The notes beneath the pieces were generated by a model. The model ran no database searches. It was given only the letters and a program-made list of their open reading frames with translations, and had not been told where the DNA came from. 5,541 nt of DNA from Candidatus Geoarchaeota archaeon. Lineage in GTDB: Archaea > Thermoproteota > Thermoprotei > Gearchaeales > WAQG01. Both the position numbers and the translations under genes were made by a program. Shown piece after piece: positions 1 to 5,219 of this stretch (position 1 is its first letter; each line of letters opens with the position of its first letter). Location of the stretch: the NCBI GenBank assembly GCA_015520395.1, contig WAQG01000184.1:1-5541 (forward strand). The letters run 5' to 3'.

Positions 1-1
1 C

Positions 2-172
2 TACTGGGTCGCCTACATCGTTGGGGAGCGCATTGCCTTGAAGAGGACAGAACTCAGGCCTACACACGTGATAATTGAGAAGGGCGTCCCACCCCCGCCG
101 GGCGCCCGGCCCATATGGGTTGGACGCAGGTTCGCGCTCTACGAGCTAAGACGCCCCCCACCTCCTCCTTGA
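2..172 (+). CDS. C-terminal end of an unidentified protein (5' end outside window)
   Basis: This is the last 56 codons of an open frame that enters from the left edge and ends at TGA 170-172. The readable part begins YWVAYIVGERIALKR, continues with PTHVIIEKGVPPPPGARP, and closes with VGRRFALYELRRPPPPP. The hydrophobic start followed by a short 'THVI...FALYELR' tail is reminiscent of the C-termini of archaeal multi-spanning membrane glycosyltransferases, but this is only a resemblance and no catalytic motif lies inside the window. Two polyproline runs, one of them the last five residues, are unusual. The frame is closed by a stop directly before a T-rich stretch and a TATA-like element, so the gene appears to end normally. 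I am confident it is coding and unsure of its function. Confidence 0.6.
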   Translation, partial: YWVAYIVGERIALKRTELRPTHVIIEKGVPPPPGARPIWVGRRFALYELRRPPPPP

Positions 173-175
173 ACC

Positions 176-183
176 TTTTATAT
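176..183 (+). promoter_or_regulatory. TATA-like element just after the first gene
   Basis: TTTTATAT begins four bases after the stop codon of the first gene. If used, it would start transcription near 203-207, but the first ATG there (215) opens only a five-codon frame. It could start a non-coding RNA or a long leader, or the T-run could act as a terminator for the upstream gene. Its use is uncertain. Confidence 0.3.
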
Positions 184-188
184 GTTTC

Positions 189-203
189 TACCTGTAACAG
201 GTA
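189..203. repeat. Perfect palindrome TACCTG-TAA-CAGGTA
   Basis: Two exactly complementary 6-bp arms flank a 3-base centre. The element lies between the TATA-like box at 176-183 and the start site that box would give (about 205), a position where archaeal repressors often bind. It could be an operator. A short terminator-type hairpin of the upstream transcript is the alternative. Confidence 0.4.
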
Positions 204-206
204 TTG

Positions 207-221
207 TCAAGTTAATGAATC
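207..221 (+). repeat. Short repeat, copy A (TCAAGTTAATGAATC)
   Basis: This 15-base sequence recurs at 1386-1400 with two mismatches (TCAAGTTAACGCATC). Extended by one base on the left, its first 12 bases (GTCAAGTTAATG, 206-217) match the reverse complement of 1443-1454 exactly. The copies therefore lie on both sides of the gene at 455-1366. They may be binding sites for one regulator or remnants of a small mobile element. Confidence 0.4.
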
Positions 222-421
222 TCAACTTTTAGGGGCTTAAGAAGAGCAGTTCTTCTAATCAGCTTAACTTAACAGCGCCTGATGGATTAAAGAAAAATAA
301 AAATGACTTACAGGAGCTCCTTGAGAACGCATTATATGCCATGGGCTCATTTCAGCAATAAAATTATGTAGTCTAGGATTTGAGAGCGTACATTTAGGGT
401 GTTTTATAGTCAAAAATTTAG

Positions 422-431
422 AATTATATAT
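422..431 (+). promoter_or_regulatory. TATA box for the membrane-anchored protein gene, leaderless start
   Basis: AATTATATAT follows the purine-rich stretch AAAAATTTAGA, which fits a BRE. The TATA centre lies about 27 bases before GTG 455, the usual distance to an archaeal transcription start. The mRNA would therefore begin at or next to the start codon. No Shine-Dalgarno sequence precedes 455, which agrees with a leaderless transcript. A second candidate, TTTTATAG at 402-409, would start transcription near 430. Confidence 0.6.
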
Positions 432-454
432 GGGTCTCGCAGAAAATTTCTCAG

Positions 455-1366
455 GTGTTAGCTGTGGTTTCATCTAAGCTTGTGATCGTGGAAGTTGCCG
501 TCGTGCTTCTATTAGTAGTCTTTACTGTGGCAGCACTCTCTCAGCTAAGACCTCCGGGGGAGACAACGACCCGGGGCACATTAAGCCAGACGACAAGTAG
601 CCCTACCACACCCACTGTGGCCCAGACTATGCAGCCCAGCATGACGCAGAGCTCATTCCAGCTGGTCGGGAGTTGTGAGTGTTTTGGAGGGCCTGTGAAT
701 GTAAATTACATGGGTTGGGCTCCGCCAAAGACCCTCCTAAAATATTTCGGCGAATCTTACCACATGGACTACCCGCCGAACCACCCGACTGGGCTTAACC
801 TTCTTAGAGAATTGGCAGGTCAGGAAAACGTAGCTGTGGTTCACGTTAAAGTTCTAGATATTGGCGGGGCGTTGAGGTTTGATAGGCGTGAGGTGCTGAT
901 AGGCTTTAAACTTGAAGTTATAGATGTCCTGAGCGATACGGGCATAGGGCTTAGGGCTGGAGACAACATAGTGGCCTACTATTTTGCTTACTACCTTCCA
1001 TCCCTAGAGAACGTTGACATGATCGCGCCTGAGAGGCTTAGCTCAATCAACCCATCGGATTTTGCGAGTGACTACATTCCGCCAGACGTGGGGAACGAGT
1101 ACATTATGCTCATCTCCAGGGACAGGCTAAGCCTCCTCATGGGCAAAGATGGCGATCTAAGGACGGAGAGCGTTGAGCTTATGGTAATTCACGGCAATCT
1201 GCTTCTCATGGTCGTAAACGGCTTCATATACTCGCTGGATAGCGTCGACTATCCCTTAGACATAACACCGGTAATACGCGCGCCAAATCAAAAATGCAGC
1301 TATCCACTTCACCTATGTGGACTTCCTATACAAGAACTCGAAAAAATACTGGAAGGAGGTCAGTAA
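455..1366 (+). CDS. Membrane-anchored extracytoplasmic protein of unknown function
   Basis: I do not recognise this 303-residue protein. Residues 9-29 form one strongly hydrophobic segment after a short N-terminus with a lysine, so it is probably a signal anchor or uncleaved signal peptide. Residues 32-68 are rich in Thr, Ser, Pro and Gln, like the linkers that raise archaeal surface proteins above the membrane and are often glycosylated. The remaining part is a globular, apparently beta-rich domain (roughly 70-290). It includes VAVVHVKVLDI (126-136), an RAGDNIVAYY stretch (167-176) and NEYIMLISRDR (214-224). That order of strands recalls small extracellular OB-like domains, but this is a guess. 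Four cysteines, C74 and C76 just after the linker and C281 and C288 near the C-terminus, could form disulfides joining the two ends of the domain. GTG 455 is chosen because the TATA box puts the transcript start there; GTG codons at 464 and 482 are alternatives. The gene stands alone with its own promoter. Confidence 0.75.
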   Translation: MLAVVSSKLVIVEVAVVLLLVVFTVAALSQLRPPGETTTRGTLSQTTSSPTTPTVAQTMQPSMTQSSFQLVGSCECFGGPVNVNYMGWAPPKTLLKYFGESYHMDYPPNHPTGLNLLRELAGQENVAVVHVKVLDIGGALRFDRREVLIGFKLEVIDVLSDTGIGLRAGDNIVAYYFAYYLPSLENVDMIAPERLSSINPSDFASDYIPPDVGNEYIMLISRDRLSLLMGKDGDLRTESVELMVIHGNLLLMVVNGFIYSLDSVDYPLDITPVIRAPNQKCSYPLHLCGLPIQELEKILEGGQ

Positions 1367-1385
1367 ATAAATTGCTTTGGCACTA

Positions 1386-1453
1386 TCAAGTTAACGCATC
1401 ACCTATTTCTAGGAGAGGTGGAGAGGGGCACCTCATACCCAACATTAACTTGA
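1386..1453. repeat. Nested inverted repeats
   Basis: Outer arms TCAAGTTAA (1386-1394) and TTAACTTGA (1445-1453) are perfect 9-bp complements. Inside them, GAGGTG (1415-1420) and CACCTC (1429-1434) are perfect 6-bp complements with an 8-base purine loop. The segments between inner and outer arms are unequal in length, about 20 and 10 bases, so any folded RNA would have a large internal loop. The outer arms belong to the same repeat family as 207-221. Confidence 0.4.
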
Positions 1454-1471
1454 CGGCACCATCGCTTTTAC

Positions 1472-1486
1472 CATGTAATTTACATG
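1472..1486. repeat. 15-bp perfect palindrome CATGTAA-T-TTACATG
   Basis: Seven-base arms are exactly complementary around a single central T. Its size and symmetry are those of a binding site for a dimeric helix-turn-helix regulator. It lies about 140 bases before the nurA TATA box, which is far for direct repression, so its target is unclear. Confidence 0.4.
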
Positions 1487-1622
1487 AAGCTAAGCTGATT
1501 AAGGAGTTTCTCATAGCACATGCAATAAAGCCACCAGGCATAATGCTGAGAGTAAACCCCGCTGGAAATCATTAGAAGCACCGAACCCTCAGGATGATCT
1601 ATGGTAGTCCTGTTAACTAGTC

Positions 1623-1630
1623 TTTTATAT
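1623..1630 (+). promoter_or_regulatory. TATA box of the nurA-herA operon, leaderless start
   Basis: TTTTATAT is centred about 27 bases before ATG 1654, so the transcript would begin at or within a few bases of the start codon. Only a weak GAG lies before the ATG, agreeing with leaderless translation of the first gene of the operon. The downstream genes all have Shine-Dalgarno-like sequences. No other promoter with suitable spacing is seen up to dtdA. Confidence 0.65.
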
Positions 1631-1653
1631 CCTGCTGCACTATCTATTTTGAG

Positions 1654-2898
1654 ATGACATCGGGGTTTGAGGTGCTTGCTGAGATAGCAAGGTTGGTGGA
1701 GGAGAAGCTCGAACTCATCATTAAAGATGTTGAGGAGTATTCTGAGGTTAGAAAATCTCTTGAGAAGTTAAAGCCCTTTAAATGGGATGCGAGGGATATT
1801 TCCAAGCTTATTAGGGCGGATGGCTCGGCTCTAAAGATTCTGGGTGAGCTCGCCATTCCAATAGATCCAGATGAATGGCGGAGGGTGTCGATTCCACCTG
1901 GGGATGCTCGTCGTGAGCGGAGAGGGCGCCTCATATTAGGTTTAGACTCTAGCTGGATAAACCCAGACCCCCATATCAGGCCTATATACTCGCTTATGAA
2001 GGTGGGTTATTATGCCTATGGAACTGGAGTCTTAGAGAGGGGTTATGAGTATGGGACTAGAGCTGACATAAGGGTGGGGGAAGAGGTGTACGTCGAGTCG
2101 CCCTTTGGTCGAAGGCTTATGGGGGATGTCGACCTCATGGTATGGGAGCTCGAGCTTTTCGGCAAACTTCTTGAAGAGTTTCTGGGGAATTTGAAGGGCA
2201 GGTTAAGGCGGAGGCCCATAGTACTTTATGATGGCTCATTTTCATTGAGCTATGCGCTTAATTATAGCCGGGATGAACGGGAAAGGCTCACCTCAGCCCT
2301 ATGGGGATTCATAAATAAGGTTAGAGAGCTTGGTGCCGTGCCGGTTGGCGTCTATCATACCTTAAGCAGAGCTTTAGTTTCAACTATTATCAGAGGCGTG
2401 ATGTGCGGTGATAAACCTGCCTGTAGCGCTTGTGCTAGGGGTTTTTTGAGAAGGGGCTTGAAACCCCCCTGTAGAAGGTACCTCCAGGTATCTGATTCAG
2501 CCTTTCTTCGAGGTTTTTTGGAGATCGATCATAGAAGTCCTACATTCCAGGTGATTAACGAACTACTTGAGGACAAGGAGCTCTACGGCTTCTACCTCAG
2601 GAGCGACGCGTATAACATCCTAAGGGTCGAGTTTCCAGGATGGGTGGGCTCTAATGGGGCTAATGAGATCCACAACGTGTTGGTGTCCCAGATTTCACTT
2701 GCCCGGAATAGGGGGGGTGAGGGCTATCCATATGCTCTAATGAGGGCGCATGAGAATGTCGTGATTAGGAGTGTTGATAGGGAGCTGGTAGAGAACATAA
2801 TTAGCAGAAAGTTGGAGAGGGCGAGCAAAGTTTATGGAAGGCCTCTTAGGCTTAGGAGAACTAGCAAGTCCTCCTATAAGAGGTGGGCTGTGATATGA
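1654..2898 (+). CDS. nurA: NurA 5'-3' DNA end-resection nuclease
   Basis: NurA is a Mn-dependent nuclease with an RNase H-like fold. It works as a dimer on the HerA translocase to trim the 5' strand at DNA ends before recombination. Family signatures appear in order: LILGLDSSW (93-101), where D98 is the expected first catalytic acid; PIVLYDGSFSLSYAL (188-202), with D193 as the second; VPVGVYHTLSRA (229-240); a Leu/Phe-rich stretch with LRSDAYNILRVEFPGW (315-330); and EGYPYALMRAHENVVI (356-371), the typical C-terminal 'GYPY...AH' motif. At 414 residues it is somewhat longer than the Sulfolobus enzyme, mainly through a helical N-terminal extension before the first motif. An unusual cysteine cluster, C251, C257, C260 and C273, follows the third motif and may bind a metal. 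ATG 1654 is fixed by the TATA box. Its TGA overlaps the next gene's ATG by four bases. The 5' part is richer in A/T than the genes downstream. Confidence 0.9.
   Translation: MTSGFEVLAEIARLVEEKLELIIKDVEEYSEVRKSLEKLKPFKWDARDISKLIRADGSALKILGELAIPIDPDEWRRVSIPPGDARRERRGRLILGLDSSWINPDPHIRPIYSLMKVGYYAYGTGVLERGYEYGTRADIRVGEEVYVESPFGRRLMGDVDLMVWELELFGKLLEEFLGNLKGRLRRRPIVLYDGSFSLSYALNYSRDERERLTSALWGFINKVRELGAVPVGVYHTLSRALVSTIIRGVMCGDKPACSACARGFLRRGLKPPCRRYLQVSDSAFLRGFLEIDHRSPTFQVINELLEDKELYGFYLRSDAYNILRVEFPGWVGSNGANEIHNVLVSQISLARNRGGEGYPYALMRAHENVVIRSVDRELVENIISRKLERASKVYGRPLRLRRTSKSSYKRWAVI
2880..2885 (+). promoter_or_regulatory. Ribosome binding site deciding the start of the HAS-barrel gene
   Basis: GAGGTG lies nine bases before ATG 2895. 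The upstream in-frame GTG at 2883 is part of this site and so cannot be the start it serves. This favours ATG 2895 and gives the classic ATGA overlap with the nurA stop. Confidence 0.65.
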
Positions 2899-3527
2899 GT
2901 CTTGACTATCTGGGCTACTATCATAGTGGCTCGCTCAGGCCCATCGGGAAGGTTTTGGACTCTGACTACTCGGGCTTCCAGTTCTACACCCTTAGGCTCC
3001 TGGAGCGTAGGCTTGAGCAGGGGTCACTTGTAGTGGTGGATCTGGGCGATGGCCTGGTGATCGGGCTTGTAAGCTCCATGAGGAACGTAACCAGGAGAGG
3101 TTTTGAGCCCATTTCAAAGACCGAGATGGGGCTTACCGACATGATCAGCGAGACTGGTGAGGTCGAGGATCTCGTCACCACGGTGTATACGTGTAGGTCG
3201 ATAGGCTATTACTCGGAGGGGGTGTTTGGGAAGGGCGGGCCGCCGAAAGCCCCCCTGATATACCAGCTTGTATACGAGGCGACCGACAGTCTGGTCAAGG
3301 ATTTCTACAGGAACACAGGCTTCGACGCGAGCTACATTCTTGGCATAGCCCTCAGGGATGACTGGGCCACCCTGGTAAACCACTTCAAATATTTGTCTAG
3401 GCACCTGAGCCCTGAGGAGCTTAAAAGGCTTTTCATCTCGGGCCTCAAGGTATTGGGTGAGGCCGACCTTTCAAACCGCATCCCAGCCTATATAAGGGAG
3501 GTGGGCTCATGGCTGAGGCTCCTATAG
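2895..3527 (+). CDS. Probable HAS-barrel protein encoded between nurA and herA
   Basis: The gene encodes 210 residues without a recognised name. Its first part looks like a HAS-barrel, the small beta-barrel found at the N-terminus of HerA and of F/V/A-ATP synthase subunits. It has PIGKVLDSDYSGFQFYTLRL (16-35), then SLVVVDLGDGLVIGLVSSM (44-62), then a strand pattern around VTTVYTCRSIGYYSEG (94-109) and a PPKAPLIYQLVYEAT stretch (116-130). This matches the HAS order 'GxV...F.f...v..Gd.V.v...g..iGlV...'. Residues 145-210 are mostly helical (YILGIALRDDWATLVNHF and LSPEELKRLF) and contain no ATPase motifs. There is no Walker A or Walker B, so it is not a second helicase. The start overlaps nurA by four bases and the end overlaps herA by 19, which suggests coupled translation and balanced amounts of the three proteins. 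A role as an adaptor or ring component in the HerA-NurA complex is inferred from context and the fold guess. Confidence 0.65.
   Translation: MSLDYLGYYHSGSLRPIGKVLDSDYSGFQFYTLRLLERRLEQGSLVVVDLGDGLVIGLVSSMRNVTRRGFEPISKTEMGLTDMISETGEVEDLVTTVYTCRSIGYYSEGVFGKGGPPKAPLIYQLVYEATDSLVKDFYRNTGFDASYILGIALRDDWATLVNHFKYLSRHLSPEELKRLFISGLKVLGEADLSNRIPAYIREVGSWLRLL
3497..3503 (+). promoter_or_regulatory. Strong ribosome binding site of herA
   Basis: GGAGGTG, an almost full match to the archaeal anti-Shine-Dalgarno, lies five bases before ATG 3509, inside the end of the HAS-barrel gene. It fixes the herA start and should allow independent translation of herA within the operon. Confidence 0.75.
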
Positions 3528-5209
3528 AGGGAGTTGTGGTAGGCGGCTCCCTGGAATCGGGGGTAAGGGTTAAGCTGACTAGGGGGTCGTCTGAGGACGT
3601 CTATGTGGGCGGGCTCTTCGTGGCTGAGGGCTTGAGACGAAGATACCTTTTACTTGCAACCAACATAGCTCACATGGATGAGGGGCTAGCGTCGAAACTT
3701 TCCTCGGTGGAGGAGGCGAGGGACTACCTCGACCACCTCAGGGGCTCATCGCTGAGGACCGTGTTCTCCGCAGTTGTGGTCGGCCAGGAGGAGGGAGGCA
3801 TCGTCGAGGGGGCTAAGACCATCCCAGACTACCTCTCAAGGGTGAGGAAGGCCACGAGCACCGACGTCGCCGTTTTCTATGGATCGCTCAAGCCAGACGA
3901 GGAGGAGAGGGGGTTAAAGACCGTCATCGGAGCTCCTCTGGGCGCCGAGGGGCTACTGCCGATAGACCCGGGACCCCTGGCTCTAACAAGCTTCGCAATC
4001 TACGGGAAATCGGGCACCGGAAAGACAGTTCTCGGAAACATGGTCGCCTTGGCAATAGCCCTTAGGAGCTATGCAGCCAGGCTGGGGCTTATCGATGAGC
4101 CCCCCGTCCAGCTCCTCATCCTGGACATGCATAGTGAGTACGGCTACTACGTGAAGGATCAGTATGGAAGCCCCATAGAGAGGGGGTTTGCAGGGATTGT
4201 TGGGAGCGAGGCCATAGTCTATACCCCGGATAGTGAGTTCGTCAAGGATCTCGAGAGAGTGCATGGACGAGGGATGGTTAGGCAGCTTAGAGTGTATGCG
4301 GGCTCGATAGAGCCTGAAGACCTCCTGCTCATGTCTAGGATGTTTAACCTGACCGAGCACCAGCAGGTCGTCCTCTGGAGCATTGCCGCCAGGATCAGAA
4401 AGTTCGTAAGTGACCGTTCAAGGGGGCTTCTGGGCGGGGAAACTTCAGATAAAATCCCGTGGATCACATACCTGTATAAGGATGAGCTCTTCAAGGAGTT
4501 GCTGAGGAGTGGCGTGTTCGATGACAGGGAGGTGCCGACCCTCAGGTCTCTCCATAGGAAGTTTAGGATACTCTCAAGGTACGACTTCCTGGTTGAGGAT
4601 GAGAGGTTAGACTCGATAGGGGAGGTTGTTGAGGAGCTTGTAAGTCCCACGGGCACGAGGCACGTGGTGGTCTCCTTTGGGAAGTATGGGAACGACGTGG
4701 TTGCCTACATGCTCATCACCAATATGGTTGCCAGGAGGCTTTGGGAGGAGGCTGAGAGGAGGCTCGGCGAGGGCTTCGGCAAACGCATAGTCATCTACGT
4801 GGAGGAGGCCCACAAGTTCCTCGACCCCAGGCTTAGGGAGAACAGCCCCATGGGGAGGATAGCAAGGGAGCTGAGGAAGAGGGGTGTTGTGCTGTGCATA
4901 ATCGATCAGACGCCATCCCAGATAGACCCCGACGTCAGGGGGATGACCTGGAACGTCTTCGCCTCGATGCTTGGGGACGACAGGGATATAGAGGCGGCGT
5001 CCATAAACCTTCCACAGTCAAGGCTGTTCAAACCGATACTCAGGGTCATCGACAGGCAGCACTTCCTCGCGTTTGGCACGACCTACAAATTCCCGGTGGT
5101 CTTCAGGACGCTCGACTACAGGGAGTACGTCTCAAGGGTGTCCAGGATCTTCGACAAGCTTAAAATCGAGGCGGGGAAGAGGAAGGTTGACATATCCGAC
5201 GAGCTCTAG
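3509..5209 (+). CDS. herA: HerA hexameric DNA translocase/helicase
   Basis: HerA is a FtsK-like P-loop ATPase that forms a hexameric ring, pumps double-stranded DNA and stimulates NurA at broken ends. The 566-residue product begins with a HAS-barrel (about 5-55: IEGVVVGGSLESGVRVKL, EDVYVGGLFVAE, RRYLLLATNIAH). A linker leads to the ATPase core with Walker A GKSGTGKT (166-173). The family's D-H-x-E-Y element appears as DMHSEYGYY (206-214), and Walker B is IVIYVEEAHKF (427-437) with the acidic pair E432/E433. GRIARELRKRGV (449-460) supplies the likely arginine finger. The usual 'SQRP' sensor motif reads DQTPSQID (466-473). The C-terminal part, VIDRQHFLAFGTTYKFPVVFRTL (513-535), matches the closing strands of the family. 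About 130 residues between the P-loop and Walker B (240-370) form a mainly helical region. The protein is longer than the roughly 500-residue Sulfolobus HerA. Codons are richer in G/C than in nurA. ATG 3509 is supported by GGAGGTG. Confidence 0.88.
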   Translation: MAEAPIEGVVVGGSLESGVRVKLTRGSSEDVYVGGLFVAEGLRRRYLLLATNIAHMDEGLASKLSSVEEARDYLDHLRGSSLRTVFSAVVVGQEEGGIVEGAKTIPDYLSRVRKATSTDVAVFYGSLKPDEEERGLKTVIGAPLGAEGLLPIDPGPLALTSFAIYGKSGTGKTVLGNMVALAIALRSYAARLGLIDEPPVQLLILDMHSEYGYYVKDQYGSPIERGFAGIVGSEAIVYTPDSEFVKDLERVHGRGMVRQLRVYAGSIEPEDLLLMSRMFNLTEHQQVVLWSIAARIRKFVSDRSRGLLGGETSDKIPWITYLYKDELFKELLRSGVFDDREVPTLRSLHRKFRILSRYDFLVEDERLDSIGEVVEELVSPTGTRHVVVSFGKYGNDVVAYMLITNMVARRLWEEAERRLGEGFGKRIVIYVEEAHKFLDPRLRENSPMGRIARELRKRGVVLCIIDQTPSQIDPDVRGMTWNVFASMLGDDRDIEAASINLPQSRLFKPILRVIDRQHFLAFGTTYKFPVVFRTLDYREYVSRVSRIFDKLKIEAGKRKVDISDEL

Positions 5210-5213
5210 GTGA
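5208..5213 (+). promoter_or_regulatory. Ribosome binding site of dtdA
   Basis: AGGTGA begins inside the herA stop codon and ends six bases before ATG 5220. It matches the archaeal anti-Shine-Dalgarno core and supports both the chosen start and translation from a herA-containing transcript. Confidence 0.7.
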
Positions 5214-5219
5214 TCCACC

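Larger units (their letters stand above)
173..454. other. A/T-rich intergenic spacer
   Basis: This stretch separates the first gene from the membrane-anchored protein. It is clearly richer in A/T than the flanking genes. It holds a TATA-like element near 176-183, a perfect palindrome at 189-203, a short repeat at 207-221, and the TATA element at 422-431 that serves the next gene. The only open frames on the + strand are very short, for example a 22-codon frame from ATG 303 with no promoter or ribosome binding site in the right place. A 69-codon frame on the minus strand has no supporting signal. I see no tRNA, and no convincing C/D-box pair for a guide RNA. Confidence 0.6.
1367..1653. other. 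Spacer with inverted repeats and doubtful small open frames
   Basis: This 287-base stretch lies between the membrane-anchored protein gene and nurA. On the + strand a frame is open from TTG 1372 to TAG 1575 (68 codons), preceded by GGAGGT at 1355-1360, 11 bases away. Its predicted protein includes SRRGGEGHLIPNINL and AKLIKEFLIAHAIKPPG and has no domain I recognise. The minus strand is also open for about 59 codons (1564-1387), so the open frames alone prove nothing. The region also contains nested inverted repeats (1386-1453), a 15-bp palindrome (1472-1486) and the nurA promoter (1623-1630). It could be a remnant of a mobile element, a structured RNA or a small gene. I cannot decide between these. 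Confidence 0.35.

Noticed and set aside
241..258. AGAAG...CTTCT inverted repeat
   Set aside because: Five-base arms with a 7-base loop in A/T-rich DNA are likely by chance, with no T-run or other signal placed to support a terminator.
303..371. 22-codon + frame from ATG 303
   Set aside because: There is no TATA box about 25 bases upstream and no ribosome binding site, and the peptide has no notable feature.
264..473. 69-codon open frame on the minus strand across the first spacer
   Set aside because: It has no ribosome binding site, no recognisable domain, and it overlaps the promoter and start of the gene at 455. It is probably a chance frame in A/T-rich DNA.
2883..2894. GTG 2883 as start of the HAS-barrel gene
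   Set aside because: This codon lies inside the GAGGTG ribosome binding site that best serves ATG 2895, and the four added residues have no role in the predicted fold.
3488..3496. TATA-like CTATATAAG before herA
   Set aside because: It lies only about 15 bases before ATG 3509, so transcription would begin after the start codon. It encodes AYIRE of the preceding protein.
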